Part shown: positions 13,400 through 24,939 of the stretch, one piece after another
How positions within the stretch are numbered: the stretch's first letter is position 1
Layout of the letters: each line of letters opens with the position of its first letter
Assembly: GCA_026182355.1 (NCBI GenBank)
Contig: JAPFBL010000170.1
Location: 320,001-384,000 of the forward strand
DNA length: 64,000 nucleotides
Source of the DNA: Hermatobates lingyangjiaoensis
Lineage: Eukaryota > Arthropoda > Insecta > Hemiptera > Hermatobatidae
Reading direction: 5' to 3'
Program-made: the position numbers and the translations under genes
Notes under the pieces: model-generated
Told to the model about the DNA's origin: nothing
Database searches by the model: none
The model's input: only the letters and a program-made list of their open reading frames with translations

Positions 13400-14690
13400 C
13401 ACCATGAGTAACAATCGTAAGTCACCTGACTCACTAAACTAGCCTTCCTCATATTAGCGTCTTTTGAAAAAATATCAATTAATTGTCATATTCTAGTCTA
13501 TTTAGGAATATTTTTATTATTAGCACAAAGAAATTGTTACTACCAATTAAAGAAGAATGAAACTGAGACTTTAACTCTGGATGATGGCTGTGATGAGAAC
13601 GGGAAAAGACATTTACGAGATAAAATTGTACATTCTTTCTTAATTATGAATATTAAGAAGCTAGAATATTGAAAAAAACAAGAGTTTTTCTTCATATAGA
13701 CTACTTGTAATAGTTATCATTTAACTCTTTTCTACAGTTTCTATTTTCGTTCTGCAACCTGACATAGTAAAGCTGTATAATATGTAAAATTATATTATAT
13801 AATTTTAAAGTTGATTATATTAAATAATCTAAAAGGGACGTTGTGAAGAGTGGTATCAGCCTGTGAATACTGAAAGTCAAACTTGAGTGATGCTGAACCT
13901 TCATACCGCACAATTTAAATGAATTAAAAAGGTTAATCAGTGATATTATATAAACCGAATAATGCTTCAGCCCATCATTTTGGAACTAAGACATATTTAT
14001 TTTGTAAAAAAAATTAACTGATGTTTAATTTATTACAAATAAAGATGAACTTTATGTTTTTAATCAATTCACAATAAGTATCGTTTATTGACTTTAGCGT
14101 TGTTTCTTTCGCCTTTAGTGTTTTATTAGAAGATGATAGAGTGACTCATTTATTATTTGTGACCCACTTTAGTTACTGAGTGAGCCAAATTACCAAGGTG
14201 AAACCATATCAGAATCCTTAAATCTGACTTCACACAAGTATATTTGGAAGAAGTATTTTTAACGAGTAAGCTTTACTCTGAGGACGTACATAATATTCTT
14301 TATCTCTCACATGAAAAATCTATGTCCACGTTCAAGATTCAAACCTGCAATGTTCAGAACTAAAGACAAGAATCCTCAACTTGTAAATTTAACTTCAATT
14401 CTTTCTTTCTTTCACTAAATCCACTTTCATAATAAAAATGTGTTTATCGCGCGTCTTTACCGCGATAAAATTCCTATTAGGATTTAGTACAATAATATTT
14501 AGTACAAACTAAATATTATTTAGTATTTTAATATTAAATAATATTAAATAAATTCATAAGTAGTCTATATGAAGAAAAACTAACTCTTGTTTTTTTTCAA
14601 TATTCTAGCTTCTTAATATTCATAATATTTAGTACAAACTAAAGAGGTCTATTGATCAGAGGTAAGATCCATAAGGAGTATGGTTTAGTA
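13400..14690. other. Intron, mostly unrecognised
   Basis: AT-rich intron. A copy of the dispersed repeat shared with 3.6 and 43.6 kb lies at about 14090-14200, and a 23-bp segment near 13660-13690 recurs inverted near 14570-14610. Confidence 0.45.
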
Positions 14691-14695
14691 AGATC

Positions 14696-15385
14696 CAAAG
14701 GCCGAGCACGAGTCCGAGCCCAACCCGACATGTCAATTATTACGTTCGGGTCGGGTCGTTAAACGGCTTCTCTCTCGCTAACTTCTTTTAAAATAAATAT
14801 ATATTTATATATTACGTATACTAAACGATGAATGGATTTTAAACTAAGGAATATTCGTCATGATAAAATAATTTAAATAAAACTGACGACCAAGATTGTT
14901 TGGCTAGTGGAGAATAAACTCCAATTTATACCAAATATATATTCGACCCGGGCTGGGTCGGGTCGGGCTTTAATATCCGCGGGCCTAGGTCAAGTCGGGC
15001 TTTAATACCCGCGGGCTTGGGTCAGGTCGCGCTTTAATACCCGCGGGTTCAGGTCAAGTCGGGCTTTAATACCCGCGGGCCCAGGTCAAGTCGGGCTTTA
15101 ATACCCGCGGGCTTGGGTCGGATCGCGCTTTAATACCCGCGAGCCCTGGTCAAGTCGGGCTTTAATACCCGAGCGCTTGGGTCGGGTCGCGCTTTAATAC
15201 CCGCGAGCCCTGGTCAAGTCGTGCTTTAATACCCGAGGGCTTGGGTCGGGTCGCGCTTTAATACCCGCGAGCCTTGGTCATGTCGGACTTTAATACTCGC
15301 GGGCCAGGGTCAAGTTGGGCTTTAATACCCGCGGGCCCTGGTCAAGTCGGGTTGGATTTTTTAGGCCCAATCTTGCCTCTACTAT
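14696..15385. repeat. Possible MITE-like element with GC-rich tandem array
   Basis: Left end ggccgagcacgagtccgagc and right end with aacccgact-type complement suggest terminal inverted repeats. The interior at 14945-15355 is about ten copies of a 39-40 bp unit of the form tcgggctttaatacccgcgg. Base composition is far richer in G+C than the surrounding intron. Confidence 0.55.
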
Positions 15386-15448
15386 GTTTAGGATGTGAGA
15401 GGGTCACTTGTTAACCCTCAAGAATAGAGAATAGCGACCAGAACTCAC

Positions 15449-15678
15449 CAGCTGGTTAGTGAGATTGAGTAAAGTGACGACATAGTTGGCGTTGTGGTCG
15501 ACAGAAATGTTCTCGACAGTGAAGTGGCCAAAGGTGAGCGTTGTGCCTTGGTCGGGAGGCCAGTACTGGCTGCACTTGTTCCTGCCTCGCTCCATCACCC
15601 GCGTAGTCATCACCACCACCAGGCACCATTGCTCCCAGACCATGCACCAAAAATCAGCGCACGTCTTCGGCAGGGGTC
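15449..15678 (-). CDS. Ptpmeg2: PTPN9 exon, PTP domain middle
   Basis: 230-nt exon, phase 1 in and phase 0 out; acceptor tttgaag, donor CTG|GTGAGT. It starts GPLPKTCADFWCMVWEQ, the TQGPLxxTxxDFWxMVWE segment of all classical PTPs. It continues VVVMTTR and KCSQYWPP, then a divergent stretch ending LLNLTNQL that corresponds to the strands before the WPD loop. The region is GC-richer than the surrounding introns, which gives long open frames on the other strand that are not genes. Immediately downstream in transcription lies a GC-rich tandem array (14945-15355) inside the intron. Confidence 0.95.
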
Positions 15679-15689
15679 CTTCAAACAAA

Positions 15690-17030
15690 CAACAACAACG
15701 CATTAGAAACACAACATGCATGTGTTTGAATGAAATACAATCAGCAGGCAATACTTAGCCTTGTCATTATTAACGCCATAAAATAATAGTTGTGACATTC
15801 AGTAGTGGCATTCTCAGGGTATAAAAATATAAAATAGAAACAAATAAAGTGGTCCCTGACGGTAATGTGGTCTAGAAAGGTGTCAAACAATATTTGAATT
15901 AATTCGTAACCACTGGATGTTTACAAAAAGATTTAAATTCAAACAAAAAATAAATATAATTAGCAATAATCATATACCTGTAATACATTACCGCCAACAG
16001 AATGAAAAGAGATAATTATTGAATTAGTCAGTAGAATATACTGTTAGCATACCATAGTAATATTACACACTAAACGACCCAAAACAGACACAAATAGTTC
16101 AATATACATTATTTATGTAATATACTTATAGTGTGGTATTTACTCATATTGGAGGAATTAAAAAATCACGTTTCCACATAAAAAAAAAGTTGAATATAAT
16201 TAAAAGGCAAATTTTAACTAATTGCCTTAACAGTTAAAAATGTTAACCCTTAACCTGAATAGTGCAATTCAACATTCATTTATTCTATTCAATGAAATCA
16301 AATTAATTAACTTAATTCAAGTTAACTTGAATTAACTCTGATGTTCTTAAAGCTCACACATATGGATATTTATTTTTAGATGTAAACCTGAATAAGAACA
16401 CTAAATGTTCAAAACGCATTGTTAGCTTTCATATTAAACTTTTTTTTTTGTGTAGAGACGTAATTTTTGAATTCCCCCAATATAGTTCATTATAGTAAAT
16501 AACTATATCAACCTCAGGAGGATAAATAGAGGAAGACAAAGCACACCGATGCAGAGACAGTTGAAAACCCATCCTAAACTTTTTCCAACCACCTATTTTG
16601 TGTTTTACTTATTTGTGCATCATACTGAACTGCAGAAATATTTAGGATATAAAATTAAATAAAAACCATAAAGTTTAATAGCTTGTTACACTTGTTCCCA
16701 CAGAACCTTTAAAGTTCGGTCCTTAGGGGAACCAAACAAAATTTCTCAGACTCCGTTTGAAAAATACTGTTCTACACAAAAGGTTTTTATTCATACAACT
16801 TGTAGGATAAAAAAGTAAATGAAATAGTCTCTACGTATAGAAGTTAAATAATATAAATAACGCTTTTCAAACACGTAGTGTTCTTCTTTAAAACACTATA
16901 AAACTAAAAAAAAAAAGGCATATACAACGCGTTGTTCAAAACGCATTCTATATGTGGAGACTATTTCATTAACTTTTTTTAACATACAATAAGTGAATAC
17001 CACATAGTAACTGATAGCCTACCTTAGTAT
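15690..17030. other. Intron with a family D copy
   Basis: AT-rich intron. 16130-16210 and 16330-16490 are the two outer parts of a family D element, including a degraded hammerhead-like core at about 16387-16432 (CTGAATA, GAACA..TGTTC, AAAACGCATT). Nothing else recognised. Confidence 0.5.
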
Positions 17031-17042
17031 CATACAACTGAC

Positions 17043-17203
17043 CTTGAGTTGAAATAAAAGCGTTCTTCTGTTTGTATCCATCAACAAAATTAGCGTTGAT
17101 ATAATCGGAGGAGGGATCATCGTTGGTCTGCGAAAGAAGCACTCTGGAATGGTCATAGCAGAGCACGTCTGTGTACCGATTCTTCGTTTGGTTTGCTCTT
17201 AAC
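17043..17203 (-). CDS. Ptpmeg2: PTPN9 exon, PTP domain pTyr-recognition loop
   Basis: 161-nt exon; acceptor ttttgaacag, donor CAAG|GTCAGT. It completes the Arg codon split with the preceding exon and encodes LRANQTKNRYTDVLCYDHSR, VLLSQTNDDPSSDYINANF and VDGYKQKNAFISTQG. KNRYxDV is the phosphotyrosine-recognition loop; DYINANF and the KxxIxTQGP strand are classical PTP motifs. The Gly of TQGP is split across the next junction. The extra Asp-rich bulge before DYINA is as in other MEG2 proteins. No inactivating change is seen. Confidence 0.95.
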
Positions 17204-17601
17204 CTGTTCAAAACAAAAAACGCATATTCAAAATAAGGTTCTTATTTATTTACAGAGGCTTTGTATAACATAAATTAAATAGAATCGACTCTCGAATTTG
17301 TGTACTAATAGAAACCGAGACAGGTCCGGAAATTGGTAACACTGGTAAGTGGCAGGCTATTGGTGGGTAGGGTAGGCTAAGGGGTTGACAGCATGCCAAC
17401 ACGTACCAAAACCTCACTAAAACTTTCTAGAAGGGCTAGGCTATCTCAATTTTATGTATCTTAGCACAATACACATTTAATTTAAATAAATAGTATTATC
17501 AATACATAATAAACTTTATAATACATAAAAAAAGCCCAGCCTAACTGTTGACGGAAGGCCAAGACGTACCGTAGGATCAATGATCAAACCACAATAAGAA
17601 A

Positions 17602-17664
17602 TGGGAAAACAAGACTAAGATCTTTCAACCGTAATAAGCGGTCTTCGTCAGAGTCAAAAACCCA
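17602..17664 (-). ncRNA. Hammerhead-like motif, family A
   Basis: Same elements as the copy at 8676: TGGG, GACT, CTGACGA, GAA, AGATCT, T, AGTC, CCCA. One loop base differs. Confidence 0.7.
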
Positions 17665-18041
17665 ACTTTTCACGTGTTTATGTGAAATCTTTTTATTGTA
17701 CCATATGATATATAGCCTAACCTCAACACAGTTTAGTGGGGTTAGGCTACCACAATTTCATTTACTTTAACACACTATACATTTATAATTATTATGTGAA
17801 GGGAGGATAGCTAGGCTATTCTTTGCCTCACCTTACCTTAAATCACAATCATCAAATACAGATAGATACAATTAGTTTATGTTTATTACACATTAAAATA
17901 AGTAATAATAACATAGTTAATGCCTAATAAAGGTAGAGTTTGCTTAAGATAACGAAATTGGACTAGGCTACTCGGTCTCACTCTGTTCTCATTGTAAATT
18001 ACCAATACTCTCATGATAATTTATGCTATCCGGAAGAGAAC

Positions 18042-18311
18042 AAAAAGTACGGTTTCTTGAAGTACGGAAACTCGAGGGTCGAGTGTATTTACAAATCCGT
18101 ATTAACTCATAAGGTGCGATCCTTTCTAGACCAAAAGTACGGTTTCTTGAAGTACGGAAACTCGAGGGTCGAGTGTATTTACAAATCCGTATTAACTCAT
18201 AAGGTGCGATCCTTTCTAGACCAAAAGTACGGTTTCTTGAAGTACGGAAACTCGAGGGTCGAGTGTATTTACAAATCCGTATTAACTCATAAGGTGCGAT
18301 CCTTTCTAGAC
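18042..18311. repeat. Three copies of a 90-bp tandem repeat
   Basis: Exact 90-bp period, so 30 codons per unit. Open frames run through all three copies on both strands. It lies in the PTPN9 intron between two exons that join correctly without it, so it is not needed for the coding sequence. Confidence 0.85.
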
Positions 18312-18995
18312 CTTTAGACCGAGATAATAAAAGCATCATTTTGTCAGAATACACAGTTCTATACGTCAATTTGCCTTTTCCCGAGTGTTCTTCATTTTAC
18401 GTAATATTTAATTCCACTAGAAGTTAATGCTTCAACGTTTTTTTATGATAGGAAAAAAAGTCTTTAACATTATTAATCTTTTAATGACATTTAATTCCAT
18501 TTTAAACAAAAATTAGAATGAAACACACAAATAAAAACGAATAATTTTCGTTTGATAACTAATAAATCTAACATAAAGTTATGTAACAACGAAGAGTTAA
18601 AATAATATAAGTATTAATGAATTTAGAAAAACTTATATTTGCCCTTGGTTATAAATAAATACTGATTATTATTTTGCACAATATTTTGCATCATGCAGCA
18701 GTAAATTCCAGACTATTAGATTTGCACATAATTACAACCTCCAGATCGCGAAGGAAACTGAACTACTCTATCAGTAATAGTTTTTTAATAGATTGAACAC
18801 ACTAGTACACGCCTTGTAAATGTCCCATTTAGTATGAACTCGGAGTTCACTGATTGATTTCGGTGATGAACTCATGTTATACTTTGTCATAAAGGTCCCT
18901 CCATACATTTTGAGTAGTTTCACGATGAAATCACCAGGATTAGGTTATATTAAATGGGTTAAAATACAACTCGTGAAACATTTTATACATCTTTA

Positions 18996-19271
18996 GGGGC
19001 CAGGTTAGCTCAGTGACAATGTGCTCGCCTCTGGACTGGTAGGTCAGGAGTTCAATACCCACTCTGACCCTCGATTTATTCACATCAGAGGTGGGTAAAC
19101 CTGAATATGTCGTCCCTTGGAGAGGACGTCGGTCCCAAACGTGTGCGATGTCAGGTACTTAAAGATCCCTACTCTAAGACAAAATGCAGGACTCCCTTTG
19201 TGGAATCAATCCTCATGGTGTGGTATTACAAAGGGCCAATGTTGTGGGACTGCCACTCCAACCTAACCAAA
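18996..19271 (+). mobile_element. tRNA-derived SINE
   Basis: Begins ggggccaggttagctcagtg, a tRNA-like A box, with a B-box-like ggagttcaatac about 50 bp on, then the shared body (ccctcgatttattcac ... gatgtcaggtact ... ggactgccac) and a cctaacc-type tail. It abuts the exon-end array at 19272. Confidence 0.8.
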
Positions 19272-20072
19272 CCTTCATATACCTGTCTGAAATAATCTGT
19301 TGCATGGATTAGAAAGCTACAAATGTACCTAGAATGCTCAAAGGTGCCGTCAGGCGGTCTAGACTTTACTTCTGAATACTCTGCAGTCAAACCCCTGGTG
19401 CCTAACCTTCATATACCTGTCTAAAATAATCTGTTGCATGGATTAGAAAGCTACAAATGTACCTAGAATGCTCAAAGGTGCCGTCAGGCGGTCTAGACTT
19501 TACTTCTGAATACTCTGCAGTCAAACCCCTGGTGCCTAACCTTCATATATCTGTCTAAAATAATCTGTTGCATGGATTAGAAAGCTACAAATGTACCTAG
19601 AATGCTCAAAGGTGCCGTCAGGCGGTCTAGACTTTACTTCTGAATACTCTGCAGTCAAACCCCTGGTGCCTAACCTTCATATATCTGTCTAAAATAATCT
19701 GTTGCATGGATTAGAAAGCTACAAATGTACCTAGAATGCTCAAAGGTGCCGTCAGGCGGTCTAGACTTTACTTCTGAATACTCTGCAGTCAAACCCCTGG
19801 TGCCTAACCTTCATATACCTGTCTAAAATAATCTGTTGCATGGATTAGAAAGCTACAAATGTACCTAGAATGCTCAAAGGTGCCGTCAGGCGGTCTAGAC
19901 TTTACTTCTGAATACTCTGCAGTCAAACCCCTGGTGCCTAACCTTCATATACCTGTCTAAAATAATCTGTTGCATGGATTAGAAAGCTACAAATGTACCT
20001 AGAATGCTCAAAGGTGCCGTCAGGCGGTCTAGACTTTACTTCTGAATACTCTGCAGTCAAACCCCTGGTGCC
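19272..20072 (-). repeat. Tandem array duplicating a PTPN9 exon end and donor
   Basis: Six copies of a 134-bp unit; the marker ctgttgcatgg falls at 19297, 19431, 19565, 19699, 19833 and 19967. Each copy carries the last 73 nt of the exon at 19999-20188 and its GTACAT donor, preceded on the minus strand by a gaaggttag that resembles an acceptor. Only the copy nearest 20000 is attached to the full exon. A SINE abuts the far end of the array. Confidence 0.9.
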
Positions 20073-20188
20073 TTTCGATCGAACGTGTTCAACGAACTCG
20101 GCAATGGTGAGTCCCTGGGAGCCATTGTCGTGGAGGCTGTCATCGTCCGAAAAGCCACTGCTTGCTGAGGATATCGCCACGGGAGAGG
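19999..20188 (-). CDS. Ptpmeg2: PTPN9 exon, linker and start of PTP domain
   Basis: 190-nt exon, phase 1 in and phase 2 out. Acceptor ggtttgcag, donor CTAG|GTACAT. It encodes SPVAISSASSGFSDDDSL, then the conserved start of the catalytic unit: LTIAEFVEHVRSKGTRGL, AEYSEVKSRPPDGTFEHS. LTIxEFVxHV and the IxxEYxxI/V...PxGTF pattern correspond to the helices that precede the PTP core in PTP-MEG2. The last 73 nt of this exon plus its donor are the unit of a six-copy tandem array downstream of it (19272-20072), so extra partial copies lie inside the following intron. Confidence 0.9.
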
Positions 20189-20289
20189 CTGCAAACCAAT
20201 CGTCAGTCAATACAAATCAAACAGACATACACCATCAAGTATATTTATACTACATACAGTATTATATATTTCATTTAATACAAACAGTA

Positions 20290-20490
20290 TTAACGTTCAA
20301 ACCACAACAACAAATGAGAAAAAAGACTAAGATCTTTCAACCGTAAAAATATTAACGTTCAAAACACAAGAAATGAGAAAAAAGACTATGATCTTTCAAC
20401 CGTAACAAGTGTTATTCATCAGAGTCAAATCCTAACCTTATTTTATAATTTCTTATTGTGATTCTTATTTCACGTGTTTTTTGTGAAATC
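20290..20490 (-). repeat. Degraded family A copies
   Basis: Two partial copies of the family A unit (about 20296-20346 and 20352-20495), recognisable by actaagatctttcaaccgta and gtcagagtcaaa blocks, with several core changes. Confidence 0.6.
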
Positions 20491-20940
20491 TTTTTATAAA
20501 TAGTATTAAATAAATACATACTTATAAAAACCCATAACTCGTAACACACAGGCGTTTAGACATGACAATGCATAATTCTGAAAATTACCCCCAGGTAAAG
20601 AAACAAAAACTTAAATCTTTCTACTGTTTGGCAAACGATATAAAGAATTTTTCACGCTTATAAACATAAATCTATATTCCAATATTGCTTATCATTTACT
20701 GATACATGGTCATTAACAACAGAATATAGACAACTTTATTCAATTGCTGCATAAAGGGCTATCACTATGACAATGACAAAAGGGTAAGATATATATTTAA
20801 ACGGAAAGCATTTCAACCGACCTTTATACTCATAGATGAAGAAACCAACCAACCCACAGATGACTTATATAAACCACTGAATAACTTACGGACATCAGAC
20901 ACTTTATCTGATAATGAAAGAACGAAGAAGACAGACGGCG

Positions 20941-20958
20941 ATAGATAGAGAGAGAATA

Positions 20959-21041
<83 letters not shown>

Positions 21042-21125
21042 TTTGCCTTCCAGCATGACAAAGCACTGAAAATCGAGCGGAGAACCAAGGAATTCTTTGA
21101 GTAACATCCTCAGAAGGATTTCATG
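20941..21125. repeat. (GA)n tract with a 95-bp shared tail
   Basis: Purine microsatellite (20941-21038) followed by a segment beginning actttgccttccagca that matches the one following the (GA)n at 22260-22380. Long Ser/Leu frames on the minus strand are microsatellite artefacts. Confidence 0.75.
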
Positions 21126-21319
21126 CACGACTTATTTTCTCATATATATTTTGTTTTTGTTTTATAAATTGAGTTATATATTCTGATAAAGCAAAAGGGA
21201 ATATTTTAGGGATTTAAGGGATTCTCATTTTAGGGAAAAAGAGAATTGAATATTCAAAATTTATCAACTTCTACGAACAACATAAAGATTCTGTTATTAG
21301 ACTAGCTAGCATAAAACAT

Positions 21320-21495
21320 TTGACAATAAACACGTGAAAGAACAATCAACGTCTAAACCACAATAAGAAATGAGAAAAAATACTAAGAACCTTTCAACCG
21401 TAAAAGCTGTTTTCGTCACTTATGATTTGACTCTGACGAAGAAAGATTTTAGTGTTTTTTCTCACTTCTTATTGTTGTTTGGACTTCGATTAGCA
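21320..21495. repeat. Degraded family A inverted pair
   Basis: A minus copy with cctttcaaccgtaaaagct and a plus copy starting gatttgactctgacgaag face each other near 21420. Both have deletions in stem II. Confidence 0.55.
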
Positions 21496-22259
21496 AGTGT
21501 TTAGGTTTTCTTAATTCCAAATTAATGTTCACAATAGCGCTAGCGCTATACAAACAAATCGTAACCACTTTTTAGTGATAGAAGAGAGGATAACTATGAT
21601 GTTATTTTTAATAAAACTATAAGTACGATAAATATACTTTATAATCTAAGGAGTTAAGTTTCTTATTAACAAGTATACTGCATATATACATACAGTATAT
21701 ACGTTATAGATTATTTACTTAACTAGAAGGTTGTTGTGAAGAGTCCAGCAAGGCTGTTTATGAGTGTGCATGACATTGGAATGACTTCCTAAAGTGTTTA
21801 CTAGATGAGACAGACATTTTTCACAAGTCAGATTTATTGCGCATTGAAAACAGGTAGTTTTTGTTTACACTTCAAACTGACACAGTACATTTCTATTAAT
21901 CATTCCTGTTTTTAAGTTGCTCATTTTCCTTTGAAAATCATTCAATACTTGATGGACTGATCTCAATCCATTCACAAGTCAGACACGTTCAATAAATTCT
22001 TTACTTTTTACCTGTCATGCCACATCAGGAGAAGAAAGGTTAACGTTTTTCACATATCAATAAATGTACTACTTGATATCCACTGATAAGGAAGTAATTT
22101 ACAGGTGTTATGTAACACAGTTCCAAAATCCCTACCCCATTACAGAATGCCATCATTTTTAAATTAACTTCAACAACGATATTACATAAATTTTTTATGG
22201 ATAAAAGAAAAGAAACTTTTCAGAACACCAGTTATTCTGGTAACGGGCAATCACAAAAA

Positions 22260-22475
22260 CGAAAGAAAGAGAAAGAAAAAGAGAGAGAGTGAGGGAGGCA
22301 GGGTGGATGGGAGGGAAGGAGGGAGGGTGGGTGAGAGGGAGGGAGGAGGGGGGAGATGGGGGGGGGGAGAGAGAGAGAGACTTTGTCTTCCTGTAAGACA
22401 AACCACTGAAAATCTTGGAAAGAGAACCAAGTTTTCTTTGAGTAACATCCTAATAAGGGTTTCATCCATGATTTT
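22260..22475. repeat. (GA)n tract with shared tail, second copy
   Basis: Same arrangement as 20941-21125: purine tract, then actttgtcttcctgtaagac and the block tttgagtaacatcct. Two copies 1.3 kb apart in the same orientation. Confidence 0.75.
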
Positions 22476-22549
22476 TACAATTTAAATGTTCAACGTGTCA
22501 TTCCTAAACATGTTTTTATTCTTATCTTTCGCACCAATGCATTAGTAGA

Positions 22550-22823
22550 CAGGGATCTTCAACCTTTTTTTTTACATCGCGACCCATTTTTGGCGCCAAA
22601 TTTATTCGCGACCCTTTAGTGATAACAAAAATAAAATTAACAACAAATGAAAAAGGGAAAATTAAAATAAATTTGATCAATAGTAACTTTAATGAGATCG
22701 CTGTGCCGCATTAATTATAAATAAATTATTTATTTAAATAGTCCTTTTTTTCTATTTAAAAATTAACAATTTCGAACATTTCGGGACCCCCTTGGGGGTC
22801 CCAACCCAGCGGTTGAAGACCCT
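22550..22823. mobile_element. hAT-like MITE
   Basis: Terminal inverted repeats agggatcttcaacc and ggttgaagaccct, with the gggacccccttgggggtccc-type palindromic interior seen in other copies. Target duplication not clear because a second element sits next to it. Confidence 0.65.
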
Positions 22824-22833
22824 TCCATTAGAG

Positions 22834-23243
22834 CAGTGTTTCCCAAACTTTTTTGAGTGACCACCCCCTTGGGTCCATAAACCTATAACTCAACACCCTT
22901 GAATAATAATCAGATTCCTAGACTAAATAACCAAATGAGTAACATTTTAATAATTAAATTAAAATAATTACTAATCGAATATATATTTAGAATCCAATAG
23001 ATGTATTGTTTCATAGCATATTTATGCAAAAGAATTAATACACAATAAAAGAAACTTAGATGAGAATATACTTTTAACATAAAAATGAATTATTAAAACA
23101 AATAATTTTAAGAAACCGTTTCCTAGAAGTTTACATGTCGTGTTTTCACTTAAATTTAGAAATTATATTGCATGAACATTTTCAATTTAAGGAAATAGAA
23201 TCTCCGCTCCTTTTTGCAATACCGCCCACTTTGGGAAATACTG
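22834..23243. mobile_element. hAT-like MITE with 8-bp target duplication
   Basis: Starts cagtgtttcccaaac, ends tttgggaaatactg; flanked by cattagag (22826-22833) and cattaaag (23244-23251). Internally homologous to the element at 63152-63589. Confidence 0.85.
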
Positions 23244-23674
23244 CATTAAAGCATAAAAATACCCCTTAATGGTACAACATATATTAAGACACATTTTCAA
23301 ACTGAAATTCCATTAAAAATACAAATTAGAAGAGTATTTTCAAGGAAACATAATGCAAATTTCTGTCCAAATGAATTAATAAATTAGATTAGCAACATAA
23401 AAATCCAATCATGGTTAATTTCGGTTTCGGTTTGACAATCATATCACATTGATGAAGTACGCAGAATAAATCCCATGAGAATCGACATTATATTGGAAAA
23501 TAGCATATTACTTTTATTGTTTTTGTGTCAGAAAGGTGTTGAAGATAAATAATAAGCTTTTGAATGTACTAGTCCAAATATTAATGTTTTTACTGACATT
23601 TAAAATATGTAGTCAGTTTTAATGGACAAGTAAGAATATTAACTCTCTTGATAAGCAACCTCTACAACGTATAA

Positions 23675-23890
23675 GACCCACATCGCCCCCACCCCACCTG
23701 ATTGATGTCCTGAAGATGATTACAGAAAGTGATCGAAACGCGTCGACTACAATTGCTGACCACCTCAACCGTTGTTCTAACAACGAAAAAGCTGTTTTTA
23801 GTCAAATCGAAGGTCTTGAGAAGAAACTTATAGACAGGAACTACTCTGTCGTGTTCAACAAAGCATGCATATATATATATATATATAAAC
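23675..23890 (+). mobile_element. PLE 5' end: hammerhead plus ORF start
   Basis: A plus-strand hammerhead motif (23699-23755) is followed at once by a frame reading SQIEGLEKKLIDRNYSVVFN and then KAC before a (TA)n tract. The leucine/lysine helix ending in FNxxC is the style of the N-terminus of Penelope-like ORFs and resembles the piece at 50.7 kb. The reading is from pattern only; the rest of the element is absent. Confidence 0.6.
23699..23755 (+). ncRNA. Hammerhead-like ribozyme, best-formed copy
   Basis: CTGAAGA (23710-23716), an extra T, stem II GATTAC/GTGATC with loop AGAAA, GAA, palindrome ACGCGT (23738-23743), C at 23744 as the expected cleavage base. Stem I: GAC/GTC, a 2x2 internal loop, then CAATTG pairing with TGATTG before the core (four Watson-Crick and two G-T pairs). 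This is the expected type I layout. Confidence 0.8.
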
Positions 23891-24475
23891 TGCATTATGT
23901 AAGTCAAAAGAAAAATAACACCGAAATCTAGGTTAAACAGTGAGCATAAAAAAGTGAAAAAAATACTGTGGTTTTGATAAAAAAAAGTTAAACAATAAAA
24001 AAGTAAAAATGTAGCTCAGTCGGAGAATTATTTATCGCATAGGTTTTGTTTTCTAAGCCCACGCTTATAGGCTTTGCGCCTTGTGCTCTATCCAAGGAGG
24101 AGCAAAGGTGAGCCTTATTTCTGATTCACGCGCCCATTATTTATGCCATTGGGTTTTGTTGAGAAGGCCTGAGATTAGTTCTCTTGGAGTTTAAATAATT
24201 CTTCTGCGGTAGGCAGATTTTTCATTTTCTTTATACCAATGGTTTCATTATGAAATATTAAAAGATGGTCCATGTTCAATTATATGCGCTTCGGAACAAC
24301 AGAACAAGAAAATAATTTTATACTTTCTTCGAATTAAAATTCTTGAAACAAGTACCCGAGACATTGAAAGACTTAAAAGAGTGTCTTTTCTCTGAAATGT
24401 CGTGATCAATATTTTCCACTGACCATGTAACAAATTTAGTGCTTTGACAAAGATCTGAACCTCGAAACATTAGTC

Positions 24476-24939
24476 CAGTGTTTCTTAAACTTTTTTAGTT
24501 CAGGGCGCACCTATGAAACCAAACCAAAACTTTGGGGCGCATCACTGATTTTAATATAGACAATTTAGTTCTGAGATTTGATAACTGGAAAATGATTGGA
24601 AATTAAAATGTATAGTTTTTTTTTAAGAAAAAGAAAGAAAGAGAGACAGAGAGAGTGAGAGGGAGGGAGGGCTAGTAAAAATGATTTAAATCCCCGAGTA
24701 AAGGCAAAGAGGAAGTATTATCCATTGATGCTTAAAGATTAAAGAAATTTACCTTCCAGTTCAAAATATGAAGTGGTCGAGACTTGACTCAGACTTGAAA
24801 ACCACATACTTGGTGTTTTCTCAAATAAATTAAAATGATTCAAAAACTAAAATATAAATCTGTTTATATAAACTTTAATCTTCCGTTATCTTGGGGCGCA
24901 CCTGGCTACCTTCCAGGGCGCACCGTTTGAGAAGCACTG
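24476..24939. mobile_element. hAT-like MITE with perfect 8-bp target duplication
   Basis: Ends cagtgtttcttaaac and gtttgagaagcactg; flanked on both sides by cattagtc (24468-24475, 24940-24947). Contains a short GA-rich run at 24630-24670. Confidence 0.9.

Noticed and set aside
15486..15758. Two plus-strand open frames
   Set aside because: Antisense shadows of the PTPN9 exon at 15449-15678.
18996..19060. Functional tRNA gene
   Set aside because: A and B boxes are present but the acceptor and anticodon stems do not pair, and the sequence continues into the SINE body; the same holds at 41469.
20813..21128. Three Ser/Leu-rich frames
   Set aside because: (GA)n microsatellite read on the complementary strand; the same applies at 22195-22469 and 42328-42608.
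24430..24475. Another hammerhead core at cgaaacattagtcc
   Set aside because: No CTGANGA or hairpin precedes it at the right distance; CATTAG here belongs to the hAT target duplication.
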